64,000 bases of DNA from an uncultured Collinsella sp. (GCA_902495545.1 CABUXM010000002.1:8812-72811); one strand, 5' to 3'. Positions 1 through 9,322 are shown, counted from the first letter of the stretch. A program made the numbers and translations. The notes: a model not told the origin generated them from the sequence alone.

Positions 1-368
1 AGGACAAGCTCGAACTTGTAGTCGTAGTCGAAGCTCTCGTCTTTCTCGGGAGCATCGACCGACACATCGTAGTCGCCTGAATGCAACAGGGAGCACCGGA
101 GCTTCCAGCACATCTTCCCATTAAAGATTTGGCCTGGAATCGTTTCACCTTCGTTCGAGGGGTCTCCCGAAAACAGGAAGTCGTTTGCCGCCCAGTCATC
201 AAACCACTTCACATACTGCCGCCCCGCCGCTCTCTTCCCGTTATGAAGGACGAGATTGGGGTAAAGAAGCTGCCCCATGGCGTCGGGAATGGTAAGGGAA
301 GACATAAGGGCTGGGATAAGGCAGTCTTTCTCAACCGCATTTCTAATCGATTCGACGAGTAGCTTCAT
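1..368 (-). CDS. Hypothetical protein with HEPN-like R-x4-H motif (partial, runs off the left edge)
   Basis: The frame is open from the ATG at 366-368 to the window edge (122 codons seen), with a GAGG ribosome site 7 nt upstream. It starts MKLLVESIRNAVEKDCL and is mostly helical. Residues 91-96 read RCSLLH, followed by SGDY. An R-x4-H motif ending a helix is the hallmark of HEPN ribonucleases and related abortive-infection proteins, so a HEPN-like RNA-binding or RNase role is a guess. It lies 28 bp behind the frameshifted DUF4365-type gene on the same strand, so the two were probably one operon. The C-terminus is not visible. Confidence 0.6.
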   Translation of the reverse strand, partial: MKLLVESIRNAVEKDCLIPALMSSLTIPDAMGQLLYPNLVLHNGKRAAGRQYVKWFDDWAANDFLFSGDPSNEGETIPGQIFNGKMCWKLRCSLLHSGDYDVSVDAPEKDESFDYDYKFELV

Positions 369-396
369 TTCGATGCCTCAAAAAGTCTATGCGGTC

Positions 397-2147
397 TTAT
401 GCGAAGAAACGGCCGATCGGCCATGAGCCGAGCGTCGTTCGTGCCTCTTCGTCAAGTGACGCTCTGAGCGCAGAGGCCATGTCCGAGTCTCCGCGCAAGG
501 CTGCTGCGCATGCTTTCGACAGCGCACTATCTGAATTCAGCTGGATTGCCATTAACTCAGATTTCTCCTCGCTAGTAAGATCTCGCTTTCGAGCGGCAAT
601 TTGATATCGATTTATCAGGGTTGCCTCTCGATCCGCAAAAGCTTCCAGGGCGTCTACGGTCATCTCGCAGCATTTCAGCAACTCTTCCTTACAGCACGCA
701 TCTTGATCGTAGGCTGATAGCATTTCAAGCATCTTGTCGTTGACGTAGGCAGAGCTAACTTCGGTGACTGGATACTGCTTCAACGTAGCGGCAAACACCT
801 CGGCATCGATATTGGCAAGCCTCATATAGTCCTGCATCGTTTGGACGAACAGAGGCGCGACGACTACGGGGGCATTCCCCTCGCCCCGGAAGAACACCGA
901 GACCGTCAGGTCATCCAGTCGAAGCCCATCGACCATTCGGTACATATCTTCAGATACTTGGTAAAACACGAGCTTAATCGGATGGTTCCCCAGATTGATA
1001 TATCCGAATCCGTTTTGCCGATCCTTGTAGTGGAGGGGTGCGTTCTCAACCAATCCCTTGTAAATTGTCTCGATGTTTCTTAAATCCTGAGTGGTCAACG
1101 CACTGATGTCGAGCTCTGGCTTGTAATGAAGAGCGTCGACAACCCGCTTGATAATCTCCAGCGACTGCAATCGACTCTCAAGGGCGTCGAGGTCGCCTCC
1201 GCTCAACTTGCACCCGCGAGCAAAGCCGCTTCCGTCTATGGAAAGCGTACCGGTTTGCATCAATGCGCGCATGAGGGCCAACTCTTCCATGCGCTCGACA
1301 AGAGTTCCGGTCTCGCTGAGGGTGATTGTGTTGGTGGAGAGGCATATGTCGAAACCCCTGAAGAAAACGTGCTCGCCATTCTCATTTTCTCCGGCCATGA
1401 CCACCGCATTTAGGGAAACATCACCAGAGCTGACGTCATGCCGAGACCCAATCGCGACGCCAACTATGTTTTCAAGCTTATTCAAGGGATACAGCTCTCT
1501 CCCCAGGGGCTCTTCCCGTAGATATACAGCCCGTTCCTGTATGGAGCCAAACTTGCGGGCGACTCGCCCTCGAGCAGCTCGATTCCAAACTCGCACTCAT
1601 CAAAGCAAAGGCCGGCGTCCTTAAATTCCTCGATTGTCTTGGGGGCGATGCCAGCGACTGCTCGCTGCTTTGCTCTGTCCTTGACCGCCCTTCTGACAAG
1701 CCGCGTCAATTCCGCCGCGTCTGTTGGAAGCCGGTCGAAACGCAAAGAGATGCGCTCTTGTTGCTCCGGAATATCGGCCAGAATCTTCTTTAGGTCATAG
1801 GGAAGCAAAAGTCTGTAGAAAACCTCCGCTGAACGAGCCTCGCTCCCACAGTAGACGTAAAAATAGATGCAGCCTCCAGCAATGTTGAGATAGTGCTTGA
1901 GGTCTGAAACTCGAACTTGCCGCTTAGGTCGGTCCGATTTTCTTTTCGAAGTGGTCCCCTTGACCTGAAGCGGCAACTGGCCTTCAACGGTCTCAATCGT
2001 GAAGGAAGAAGACGAGTAGACTTGCAGGTGCCCGTCGGTGCATTCGGTCTTGTCGTTCTCATCTATATACGCATAGACGCAAGCGACATCGCCGAAAGCC
2101 TGCTTGACAGCATTGACCGCGTTCTGCTCGATTTTGCGATTGTCCAA
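397..2147 (-). pseudogene. DUF4365-type protein (about 583 aa), interrupted by a 1-nt frameshift
   Basis: Two overlapping minus-strand frames (2147 to 1482, and up to 1596 down to 397) read as one protein. The upstream frame ends GLYIYGKSPWGESCIP-stop; the downstream frame continues naturally from the same point as GRELYPLNKLENIVGV. Adding one G to the GGGG run near 1500-1505 would join them into about 583 residues. The N-terminal part has DGHLQVYS and then LPLQVKGT, the Asp and Q-x-K pattern of DUF4365/PD-(D/E)XK-like nuclease folds. The C-terminal half is helical and unrecognised. It is either a real pseudogene, a phase-variable tract or a sequencing slip in a homopolymer. It sits between an AAA ATPase gene and a HEPN-like gene. 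Confidence 0.65.
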
Positions 2148-2236
2148 GCTTCTCCTTACTGTTTTAGATCGTCAGCAAACCGATGTCAGGCATGTTTCTC
2201 ACTTGACCTAACTGCCTCGCGATGAATCGCATGGCC

Positions 2237-3502
2237 CTAGAGGAAAAAGTCCCTCGCGCTCACGATGCGAATGCCGTCGATGTCCGTGTCGTAGGAACCC
2301 TGCCTCACGACCACGATCTTCTCGTGGTTGTCTCGTATCGACTTCAGAGGAGCGATCTCTCGCTCCCTGGTCTCGCTTGCGAACATCTCGTCAGTCACCT
2401 GCACGTAGAGTACGCGCCCGTCCTTCGTCGCGACGAAGTCGACCTCCTTGCCATAGAGCTTCCCCACATGCACGCTCCACCCCTCGTAGAGCAGCTGGAG
2501 ATACACGGCGTTCTCGAACAGGCGCCCAGTATCCGTGACCCTATAGCCGGCCATCCAGGTCCTGAAGCCGGTGTCGACGATGTACTCCTTCGGGTTCGTC
2601 TTGAGGAGCGCCTTGCCGTGCAGGTCGTAACGCGTGGCGCGGTAGAACAGGAAGGCCTCCTCGAGCGCGCCCACGTACGAGAAAACGGTCTTGTTCGTGG
2701 TCTTCGACCCCGCAGAAGATAACGCACCGGCGATTCGGTTCGACGAGCACTCGTTGCCGATGTTGTCCGCCAGGAATTCGGCCACATGGCGCAGCAGAGA
2801 AGGGTCGGTCACCGCGCTTTTGCCCTTCCCGCGCTCGCGGTTGACGATATCGCGCACGGCGATGGCCTCGTAGACTCCGGACATGTACGCCGAGTGCTGC
2901 GCCTGGGTCGTCGAGAGGGAGGCAATGGCTGGCATGCCCCCGTACTCAAGGTAACGAGTAAGCATGTCGTCGAAGAGAACAGGATTCCCTTCGGGAGTGA
3001 GAGCCACCGACCTTCCCGATACGAACTCAATTCCGCAGAAGTCAGCGAACTCGGAGAAAGACAGGGGCAGCATCTTTACCTCTACGTAGCGCCCGGACAG
3101 ATAGGTGGCCAGCTCGCTCGAGAGAAGATACGCGTTCGAGCCCGTGAGGTAGATGTCGCAATCGAAGTCGACCCTCATTGCGTTGACCGCATCCTGCCAG
3201 CCATCGATTCTCTGGGGCTCGTCTATGAAAACGTAGGTGCGACCCTTGTCCGACAGGCACCCGCGAATGTGATCATAAAGTTGGTCCTCCGTCTTGATGC
3301 CCGTGCCCTTGCTTTCCAGGTTGACGCTCACAAAGCCGCGGCCAGCGACCCCTTCAGACTCGACGGTCATCCTGATTAGGTCGAGGAGACTCGACTTGCC
3401 GCACCTGCGCACGCCCGTAATCACCTTGATGAGGTCGGTGTCACGGAAGAGCATCGCCTCCTCGAGGTACCTGTCGCGGTTCCTGAGTCTGCTGCATTTC
3501 AA
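2237..3502 (-). CDS. AAA (AAA_14) ATPase with C-terminal DUF4143 domain
   Basis: This is a 421-residue protein. The Walker A motif GVRRCGKSSLL lies near residue 31 and Walker B is YVFIDEPQRIDGW. It is followed by LTGSNAYLLSSELATYLSGR and PLSFSEF, which are typical of this family. The C-terminal nuclease-like DUF4143 domain carries EVDFVATKDGRVLYVQVT. The start is TTG at 3502, chosen because TAGGAG lies 6 nt upstream. These cytosolic ATPases are common orphan genes in gut bacteria and their substrate is unknown. A 9-bp inverted repeat overlaps the ribosome site. A second, divergent member of the family lies at 54381-55745. Confidence 0.85.
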   Translation of the reverse strand: MKCSRLRNRDRYLEEAMLFRDTDLIKVITGVRRCGKSSLLDLIRMTVESEGVAGRGFVSVNLESKGTGIKTEDQLYDHIRGCLSDKGRTYVFIDEPQRIDGWQDAVNAMRVDFDCDIYLTGSNAYLLSSELATYLSGRYVEVKMLPLSFSEFADFCGIEFVSGRSVALTPEGNPVLFDDMLTRYLEYGGMPAIASLSTTQAQHSAYMSGVYEAIAVRDIVNRERGKGKSAVTDPSLLRHVAEFLADNIGNECSSNRIAGALSSAGSKTTNKTVFSYVGALEEAFLFYRATRYDLHGKALLKTNPKEYIVDTGFRTWMAGYRVTDTGRLFENAVYLQLLYEGWSVHVGKLYGKEVDFVATKDGRVLYVQVTDEMFASETREREIAPLKSIRDNHEKIVVVRQGSYDTDIDGIRIVSARDFFL

Positions 3503-3508
3503 GAGCTG

Positions 3509-3543
3509 CTCCTAAAACTCGAATCTGGTTACACTTTTAGGAG
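3509..3543. promoter_or_regulatory. Inverted repeat upstream of the AAA/DUF4143 ATPase
   Basis: CTCCTAAAA at 3509-3517 is repeated inverted as TTTTAGGAG at 3535-3543. The left arm contains the ribosome-binding site of the ATPase gene, so the repeat could be an operator or an mRNA hairpin that hides that site. Confidence 0.45.
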
Positions 3544-3700
3544 TATCATAACTCTGCGCCACAAGATGAGCAAAGAGCGCACCTCGAGACGAATCGACTA
3601 AAGGGATTGCGCACCTGCCGGGAGGCAGGGCAGCTTGCTCGATCATCGCGGACTGCCAATTGCTAAACCCCAATAGCCGAAGCGCGCGGCGCTCGTTTCG

Positions 3701-3889
3701 CTACATCGACTTGATGGGATGGCGGATCACGGTCTTGAGCTTCTCTGGCGCGCACTTGCGCGGGTCGGAGAGGTAAATCTCGTGACAGAGGCGGGATTCG
3801 GAGAAGTCGGGCGCATATCCCCGTTCCGCCGCAAATGCACGCATGGCGCCTATGATCGTCAGCTCGTCATCGTAAGGCCAGTATAGCAA
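3701..3889 (-). pseudogene. C-terminal fragment of a GyrI-like domain protein
   Basis: The 62 codons end with HEIYLSDPRKCAPEKLKTVI, the characteristic C-terminus of GyrI-like (effector-binding, SOUL/AraC-C-type) proteins of about 200 residues. The preceding YDDELTIIGAMRAF matches the family just upstream. The other two thirds are missing. The frame opens with a TTG inside a hairpin and has no ribosome site, so this is a decayed remnant. No other piece of the gene was found in 3545-3700. Confidence 0.6.
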
Positions 3890-3921
3890 TGGGCGCGGAT
3901 TCGTAAGAAGCCGCGCCCATT
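3888..3921 (-). terminator. Hairpin downstream of guaA
   Basis: AATGGGCGCGG (3888-3898) pairs exactly with CCGCGCCCATT (3911-3921), 35 nt behind the guaA stop. It has no U-run, so termination is only likely. It also marks the edge of the GyrI-like fragment. Confidence 0.5.
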
Positions 3922-3955
3922 GGCAAACACTATAGCATAGAATCGAACGTCTGTT

Positions 3956-5554
3956 CTATTCCCACTCAATCGTCGCGGGCGGCTTGGACGTGATATCGTA
4001 GCACACGCGGTTGGCGCCGGGAACCTCGGCAACGATGCGGCCGGAGATGCGGGCCAATACGTCGTAGGGCAGCTTGGCCCAGTCGGCGGTCATGGCATCG
4101 CTGGACTCGACGGCACGCAGGATGATCGGGCGCTGATAGGTGCGCTCGTCGCCCATAACGCCAACGGACTTAATATCGGGCAGGACCGCGAAATACTGCC
4201 AGCAGCTGTGCTCGGAGTTGCGCTCGCCGGTCTGCTCAAACAGACGCTGGTTGTAGGCGTCGAGCTCCTCGCGCACGATGGCGTCGGCGTTCTTGAGGAT
4301 CTCGAGCTTCTCCTTATCGACCGCACCGATGATGCGGATGGCAAGACCCGGGCCCGGGAAAGGCTGGCGGAACACGATATGACCCGGCAGGCCCAGCGCC
4401 AGACCAAGCGCGCGGACCTCGTCCTTAAAGAAGTGATCGAGCGGCTCGATGAGGTCGAAGTGCACGCCCTCGGGGAACGGGATCAGGTTGTGGTGGCTCT
4501 TGATGGTGGCCGTCTTGCCGCCCGTCTTGCGTGCGCCGGACTCGATGATGTCGGGGTAGATGGTGCCCTGAGCCAGGTACTTGACCGGCTTGCCATCGGT
4601 CTCGAGCTGCTGGGCCACGGCGAAGAACTCTTTCCAGAACTGCGTACCGATGATGCGGCGCTTCTGCTCGGGCTCGGTCACGCCGGCCAGAAGCTCGGCA
4701 TAACGGTCCTCGGCGTGGACATGGATAAAGTCGACGTCAAACTGCTTGGTGAAGACCTCCTCCACCTGCTCGGGCTCGCCCTTGCGCAGCAGGCCGTGGT
4801 TGATGAACACGCAGGTCATCTGCTTGCCCACGGCACGAGCGCCCAGCGCAGCCACGACGGAGGAGTCGACGCCACCGGACAGGGCCAGAATCACGCGGTC
4901 GTCGCCGACCTTCTCGCGGAACTCGGCCGTCATGGTATCGACCAGGTTGTCCATGCTCCAGTTGGGCTCCAGGCCGCAGATCTCAAACAGGAAATTGCTC
5001 AGCAGCTGCTGACCGTACTCGGAGTGCTTGACCTCGGGGTGGAACTGCGTGGTAAAGATCTTGCGCTCGGGGCACTCCATGGCGGCAACCGGGCACACGT
5101 CGGTGCTGGCGGTAACGGTAAAGCCCTCGGGCACCTCGGAAACGGCGTCGCGGTGGCTCATCCACACGGTCTGCTCCATGGGCGTAGAGTTAAAGAGCTT
5201 GGCACCAGCCGTGCGCGTGATGGTGGCGCGGCCATACTCGCCCACCTCGGAGTGGCCGACCTTGCCGCCGAGCGTCACGGCCGTGATCTGATGGCCGTAG
5301 CAAAAGCCCAGGACGGGAAGACCCAGGTCAAAGATGGCAGGATCGATGGACGGAGCGTCCTCGGCATACACAGAAGCCGGGCCGCCGGAAAGGATGAGCG
5401 CAGAGGCGTTCATCTCGCGAATCTCGTCGGCCGAGATGTCGCAGGGGACAATCTCGGAATACACGTTGAGGTCGCGGACGCGACGGGCAATGAGCTGACC
5501 GTACTGCGCACCAAAGTCGAGTACGAGGACCTTTGCGGAAGCCTTTTGATCCAT
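3956..5554 (-). CDS. guaA: GMP synthase (glutamine-hydrolysing)
   Basis: GMP synthase converts XMP, ATP and glutamine to GMP in the cytosol. The 532 residues contain an N-terminal class I amidotransferase domain (VLDFGAQYGQLIARRVR, nucleophile in LGFCYGHQ, later FHPEVKHSEYG), the ATP pyrophosphatase PP-loop ALSGGVDSSV, and the GuaA C-terminal dimerisation domain ending SKPPATIEWE. The length fits the family. The start at MDQKASAKV is preferred over an upstream in-frame codon because AGAGGGGG lies just before it. It is divergent from ansA with a 267-bp intergenic region. I could not fit a purine riboswitch to its leader. Confidence 0.97.
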   Translation of the reverse strand: MDQKASAKVLVLDFGAQYGQLIARRVRDLNVYSEIVPCDISADEIREMNASALILSGGPASVYAEDAPSIDPAIFDLGLPVLGFCYGHQITAVTLGGKVGHSEVGEYGRATITRTAGAKLFNSTPMEQTVWMSHRDAVSEVPEGFTVTASTDVCPVAAMECPERKIFTTQFHPEVKHSEYGQQLLSNFLFEICGLEPNWSMDNLVDTMTAEFREKVGDDRVILALSGGVDSSVVAALGARAVGKQMTCVFINHGLLRKGEPEQVEEVFTKQFDVDFIHVHAEDRYAELLAGVTEPEQKRRIIGTQFWKEFFAVAQQLETDGKPVKYLAQGTIYPDIIESGARKTGGKTATIKSHHNLIPFPEGVHFDLIEPLDHFFKDEVRALGLALGLPGHIVFRQPFPGPGLAIRIIGAVDKEKLEILKNADAIVREELDAYNQRLFEQTGERNSEHSCWQYFAVLPDIKSVGVMGDERTYQRPIILRAVESSDAMTADWAKLPYDVLARISGRIVAEVPGANRVCYDITSKPPATIEWE

Positions 5555-5742
5555 GGTTCCCCCTCTTGTTGGCGGGGAGCCGGTGCCCACCCGCGCGAAT
5601 AAACGAGAATAACTTTCATAGTGTACACGTTATATGGGGCTTCTCGTCCCTCGCAGCCATCAGCGCACGGCAAACGCACGACCTGGGTCCCTATTTGACG
5701 GCAATTGAAGTGTTACCAAACGTTACAGATGATGTAATACGT

Positions 5743-5770
5743 TTGAACATTGTACGCCCTGTGCCACAAT
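5743..5770 (+). promoter_or_regulatory. Possible ansA promoter
   Basis: TTGAAC (5743-5748) and CACAAT (5765-5770) are separated by 16 bp and lie about 50 bp before the ansA ATG. The match is moderate and unsupported otherwise. Confidence 0.3.
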
Positions 5771-5821
5771 ACTGCCGAACGACTCCGCCTCTGCGGCGGC
5801 AAATACGATAGGAATACGAGC

Positions 5822-6835
5822 ATGAAGCGCATCCTTCTCATCGCCACGGGCGGCACCATCGCATCGACCGAGGACGGCAACGGCCTCTCCCCCGCCCTGA
5901 CCGGTGAGGAACTCGCCCAGAGCGTCCCCGAGATCTCGGGCCTCTGCGAGCTCGACGTGGTGCAGCCCATGAACATCGACAGCACCAATATGCGCCCCAG
6001 TGACTGGATGCGTATCCGCGACGTCATCGTCGAGGGTTATGCCGACCACGACGGTTTCGTGATTCTGCACGGCACCGACACCATGAGCTACACCGCGGCA
6101 GCGCTTTCCTACCTGATTCAGGACAGCCCCAAGCCCATCGTGCTCACCGGCTCGCAAAAGCCCATGGGCAACCCCTTTACCGATGCTAAGCTCAACCTGT
6201 ATCAGAGCCTGCTCTATGCGCTCGATGAGCATTCGCACGACGTCTCGATTGTGTTTGGCGGCGTCGCCATTGCCGGCACGCGTGCCCGCAAGCAGCGTAC
6301 CATGAGCTTTAACGCGTTCATTAGCGTCAACTATCCGCCCATTGCCTACATCCGCAACGACCGCATTGTGCGCAACGGACTTCACGGCACGCATCAGGGC
6401 GAAAACCCGGTGCGTTTCTACGACAGCATCGACCCGCGCGTGTTTGTCCTTAAGCTAACGCCCGGCGTGAACCCGGGCATCCTCGACGCCCTTGCCGACA
6501 GCTACGATGCTGTAATCCTTGAGACCTTTGGCATTGGCGGTATTCCCGAGTTTGGCGAGTCGGGCGAGTCGTTCCAAGAGGCAATTTTCCGCTGGGTCGA
6601 TTCGGGCCGCACCGTCGTTATGACCACGCAGGTCCCAGAAGAGGGCCTTGACCTGGGTGTTTATGAGGTTGGCCGTGCTTACGCCGATCATCCGGGCATT
6701 CTGCGCGGCGACGACATGACCACCGAGACGCTCGTGGCCAAGACCATGTGGGCACTCGGCCAGTCACGCGATGCCGCCGAGATCCAGCGCCTGTTCTACA
6801 GCCAAGTCAACCACGACCGAATCCCGATGGCGTAA
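5822..6835 (+). CDS. ansA: L-asparaginase (type I, cytoplasmic-like)
   Basis: Asparaginase hydrolyses asparagine to aspartate and ammonia. The 337-residue protein has both signature regions: LLIATGGTIAS at the N-terminus (catalytic Thr12) and VILHGTDTMSYTAAALSYLI with the second Thr-Asp pair. There is no signal peptide, which fits a cytosolic enzyme. The start is set at ATG 5822 with AGGAATACGAGC upstream; a longer frame from 5750 lacks support. It stands alone, divergent from guaA, and is followed by an inverted-repeat element rather than another gene. Confidence 0.93.
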   Translation: MKRILLIATGGTIASTEDGNGLSPALTGEELAQSVPEISGLCELDVVQPMNIDSTNMRPSDWMRIRDVIVEGYADHDGFVILHGTDTMSYTAAALSYLIQDSPKPIVLTGSQKPMGNPFTDAKLNLYQSLLYALDEHSHDVSIVFGGVAIAGTRARKQRTMSFNAFISVNYPPIAYIRNDRIVRNGLHGTHQGENPVRFYDSIDPRVFVLKLTPGVNPGILDALADSYDAVILETFGIGGIPEFGESGESFQEAIFRWVDSGRTVVMTTQVPEEGLDLGVYEVGRAYADHPGILRGDDMTTETLVAKTMWALGQSRDAAEIQRLFYSQVNHDRIPMA

Positions 6836-6877
6836 TCCCTAAGGCAGTTCCACTTATCGCAGCCTCAAACGACAGGT

Positions 6878-7121
6878 GGTCCCCCTCGGGCCGTGCAAAA
6901 AACGGAGTATTCTGCAATTTCTCCGCCAGAGGCATAGAATCGGCCAATTGTTAGACGAACTTTTAGGACGAAGGGGCCGTCTGGTAAATATTTATTCCTC
7001 ATTTTTATTTAACGTGTGGATTAACTACTACCAAAAAGGCAAAACCAGCCGCTCAAGCTACCGTCTACAGCCGAACTGGTGCTGAATACTCGCGATTTTG
7101 CACATCGCAACCAGGGGGACC
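6878..7121. repeat. 244-bp MITE-like inverted-repeat element
   Basis: The left arm (6878-6915) starts GGTCCCCCT and ends GTGCAAAAAACGGAGTATTC-TGC. The right arm (7081-7121), read in reverse, starts GGTCCCCCT and ends GTGCAAAATCGCGAGTATTC-AGC. The arms are about 40 bp and clearly related. The 165-bp interior is AT-rich and has no credible ORF. It fills most of the 321-bp gap between ansA and the XRE gene. Confidence 0.6.
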
Positions 7122-7156
7122 CGCCCAAAGAGCGTCAATTAGCAGCGAGGAACGCC

Positions 7157-7375
7157 CTATTCGATACCCTCGAGAAGTTCTGACACCGTCATGCCGAGTG
7201 CGGGCGCGATCTTAAATAGAACCTTGAGCGTGAAATTTGCCGTCCCATCTTCGATTCGGTCGAGGTAGGGTCGGCTGATTCCTGTCGCCACACAAAAATC
7301 AACCTTGGAGATACCAAGGTCCCTGCGTGTCTCTTCGACCCGCCTGCCAAGAATCTGTTTCGCACGTTCGTCCAT
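7157..7375 (-). CDS. Small XRE-family transcriptional regulator
   Basis: The 72-residue protein is a single helix-turn-helix domain (RDLGISKVDFCVATGISRP, then YLDRIEDGTANFTL). There is no effector or metallopeptidase domain. Proteins of this size are usually autoregulating repressors. A perfect 24-bp palindrome lies 30 bp before its start and in front of a divergent small gene, so it probably controls both. The next gene shows no recognisable toxin features, so a toxin-antitoxin role is not supported. Confidence 0.85.
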   Translation of the reverse strand: MDERAKQILGRRVEETRRDLGISKVDFCVATGISRPYLDRIEDGTANFTLKVLFKIAPALGMTVSELLEGIE

Positions 7376-7404
7376 GCAGCCGAGTTTGAAATGGAGCCGA
7401 ACAT

Positions 7405-7428
7405 AAACGTAAACTATAGTTTACGTTT
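7405..7428. promoter_or_regulatory. Perfect 24-bp palindrome, likely XRE operator
   Basis: The half-site AAACGTAAACTA is followed immediately by its exact complement TAGTTTACGTTT. It lies between the divergent XRE gene (start 7375) and the gene starting at 7452. The centre contains TATAGT, which could be a -10 element on either strand. Confidence 0.65.
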
Positions 7429-7451
7429 TGCCGAATACACAGGAGTTTTCT

Positions 7452-7841
7452 ATGTCGGGTTCTTCGGTCCGCATGTACCGAGCCACGCTTCGCACAAACA
7501 GCGCACCGCCCAAGCTCGTCGTCGTTGAAGCAGAATGCCTTTCGCCCGATGAGCGCACAGCATTTGCATTGCTATCAAGTCGCGTCGCCGCCGTTCTGAT
7601 CCCTTGCCCGGCGCAAGGTGAACTTGCCATCCAATGCCAAACGCACAGCTGCCCGCTCAATCAGGCTGCCGTAATCGCAACCAGCCAACGCGGCCTGCCG
7701 CTCCTTCTAGAAGCCGGCATCGCACTCGCCCTTCGTGGCGCCGGATGCGAAAACGAGGCCGCCGCCGACATGGTCTTTAAACCACGATCGAGCGGCGGCC
7801 TCGCAGCAGCCATTGAATATGCGTGCAGGCTCGTTGCCTAA
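7452..7841 (+). CDS. Hypothetical protein, divergent from XRE regulator
   Basis: This 129-residue protein begins MSGSSVRMYRATLRTNSAPP. AGGAG sits 6 nt before the ATG at 7452, which decides the start. It has no transmembrane segment or motif I recognise. It contains three Cys residues in the middle (IPCPAQGELAIQCQTHSCPL) and an Ala-rich end. Its promoter overlaps the palindromic operator of the divergent XRE regulator, so it is probably a target of that repressor. Confidence 0.6.
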   Translation: MSGSSVRMYRATLRTNSAPPKLVVVEAECLSPDERTAFALLSSRVAAVLIPCPAQGELAIQCQTHSCPLNQAAVIATSQRGLPLLLEAGIALALRGAGCENEAAADMVFKPRSSGGLAAAIEYACRLVA

Positions 7842-7850
7842 AAGGACAAG

Positions 7851-8234
7851 CTAGAAACCAAAGCCAAAGCCCGTTCCGGTAATCGCCGAATACATAAAGT
7901 AGACGTTGATTACGTTGAGGAACACGCCCGTGATGCAGCCGTTACGCAGGTAGCGCTCGCACGCAAGACGTGCCATCACAGCGGAGTCCTCGTTGTTCTT
8001 TGCCTGGCGTCCCGCCGTAAAGTACGTCGCCACGCCCAGCAGCAGGTTGAGCACCGGCAGTGCCAGCAACTCGTAGCTCTTGCCCCAGCGCGTCACCTCG
8101 CCGGCGGCATTAAACTTTGTTGCCACCTCGGGACCAATGTTGGGGATCACAAACGCCGCTACCACCAGCGGAATCACCGTAAGCACGAGCAGCGCAATAC
8201 CCATGTAGCCAGCTTTTTTGCCATATTTAAACAT
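7851..8234 (-). CDS. DUF1648 membrane protein
   Basis: The 127-residue protein has three hydrophobic segments (about residues 10-30, 55-72 and 98-115). After the first comes PNIGPEVATKFNAAGEVTRWG, the typical DUF1648 pattern (PxHxxxxGxxxxWG-like) also found at the start of SdpI-type immunity proteins. Its function is unknown. Its ATG lies 12 nt behind the ychF stop on the same strand, so the two are probably cotranscribed. Its stop faces the convergent gene at 7452-7841 with 9 nt between them. Confidence 0.75.
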   Translation of the reverse strand: MFKYGKKAGYMGIALLVLTVIPLVVAAFVIPNIGPEVATKFNAAGEVTRWGKSYELLALPVLNLLLGVATYFTAGRQAKNNEDSAVMARLACERYLRNGCITGVFLNVINVYFMYSAITGTGFGFGF

Positions 8235-8245
8235 ATGCGTCGTCC

Positions 8246-9322
8246 TTACACGTTAAAGCGGAAGTGCACGACGTCGCCATCGGCCATGACATAGTCCTTG
8301 CCCTCAATACGCAGCTTGCCGGCGGCCTTGGCGCCCTGCTCGCCGCCGAGCTCGATGTAGTCGTCGTAGCCAATGACCTCGGCCTTAATAAAGCCGCGCT
8401 CAAAGTCGGTGTGGATGACACCGGCGGCCTGCGGGGCGGTCGCGCCCTGACGAACCGTCCAGGCCTTGACCTCCATCTCGCCAGCCGTAAAGAACGACTG
8501 CAGACCGAGCAGCTTATAGGCTGCCTGCGCGAGCACATCCAGGCCGGGCTGCTCCAGGCCCAGGCTCTCCAGGTAGTCGGCAGCGTCCTCGGGATCGAGC
8601 TCGGAAAGCTCGGCCTCGATCTTGGCACAGATCGGCAGCGGCTTGACGCCATCGATGGGCGCCAGGTCCTCGTTGAGCATGTCCTCGTCCACGTTGGCCA
8701 CATACAGGATGGGCTTCATGGTGAGCAGGAACAGGCCCTTGGCGGCGGCGCGCTCCTCGTCGGTCATCTCCATGGATGCGGCGCGCTTGCCCTCGTTGAG
8801 CCAGGCAAGCAGGCGCTTAGCGACCTCGAACTTGGGCATGAGCTCCTTGTCGCGCTTGGCCTCCTTCTCGAGCTTGGGCAGCTGTTTCTCGAGCGTTCCC
8901 ATATCGGCCAGGATGAGCTCGGTCATGATGGTGTCGGCATCGCCGGCAGGATCGACGAACTCGCCCGTGCGGCCCACCTCACGCATGACGTTGGGGTCCT
9001 TAAAGTAACGCACGACCTCGCAGATGGCATCGGTCTCGCGGATGTTTGCCAAGAACTGGTTGCCCAGGCCCTCGCCCTCGTTGGCGCCCTTCACCAGGCC
9101 TGCGATGTCAACGAACTCGACCGTCGCCGGCACAATGCGGCCCGGGTTGACAATGTCGGCGAGCTTTTGCAGGCGGCTATCGGGCACGTCAACGATACCC
9201 ACGTTGGGGTCGATCGTGGCAAACGGGTAGTTAGCGGCAAGGCCGGTCTTTTTGGTAAGCGCGGTGAACAGCGTCGACTTGCCCACGTTGGGCAGGCCCA
9301 CGATACCGATGGAAAGGGACAC
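8246..9322 (-). CDS. ychF: Redox-regulated ATPase YchF (OLA1/Obg family)
   Basis: YchF is a ribosome-associated P-loop NTPase that prefers ATP. The 358-residue protein begins with the G1 motif [18 protein letters not shown] and then has [13 protein letters not shown] (switch I), [20 protein letters not shown] (G3) and the C-terminal TGS domain ending [11 protein letters not shown]. The start is a GTG at 9320-9322 with AAGGAG just before it; a longer upstream frame is not conserved. It precedes the DUF1648 gene. Confidence 0.95.
   Translation of the reverse strand: MSLSIGIVGLPNVGKSTLFTALTKKTGLAANYPFATIDPNVGIVDVPDSRLQKLADIVNPGRIVPATVEFVDIAGLVKGANEGEGLGNQFLANIRETDAICEVVRYFKDPNVMREVGRTGEFVDPAGDADTIMTELILADMGTLEKQLPKLEKEAKRDKELMPKFEVAKRLLAWLNEGKRAASMEMTDEERAAAKGLFLLTMKPILYVANVDEDMLNEDLAPIDGVKPLPICAKIEAELSELDPEDAADYLESLGLEQPGLDVLAQAAYKLLGLQSFFTAGEMEVKAWTVRQGATAPQAAGVIHTDFERGFIKAEVIGYDDYIELGGEQGAKAAGKLRIEGKDYVMADGDVVHFRFNV

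Noticed and set aside
5555..5700. Possible purine riboswitch before guaA
   Set aside because: ATATAA and a later ACTATG superficially resemble parts of a purine aptamer, but the loop and stem sequences do not fit.
7157..7841. XRE gene and divergent gene as a toxin-antitoxin pair
   Set aside because: They are divergent instead of cotranscribed, and the partner shows no toxin fold features.
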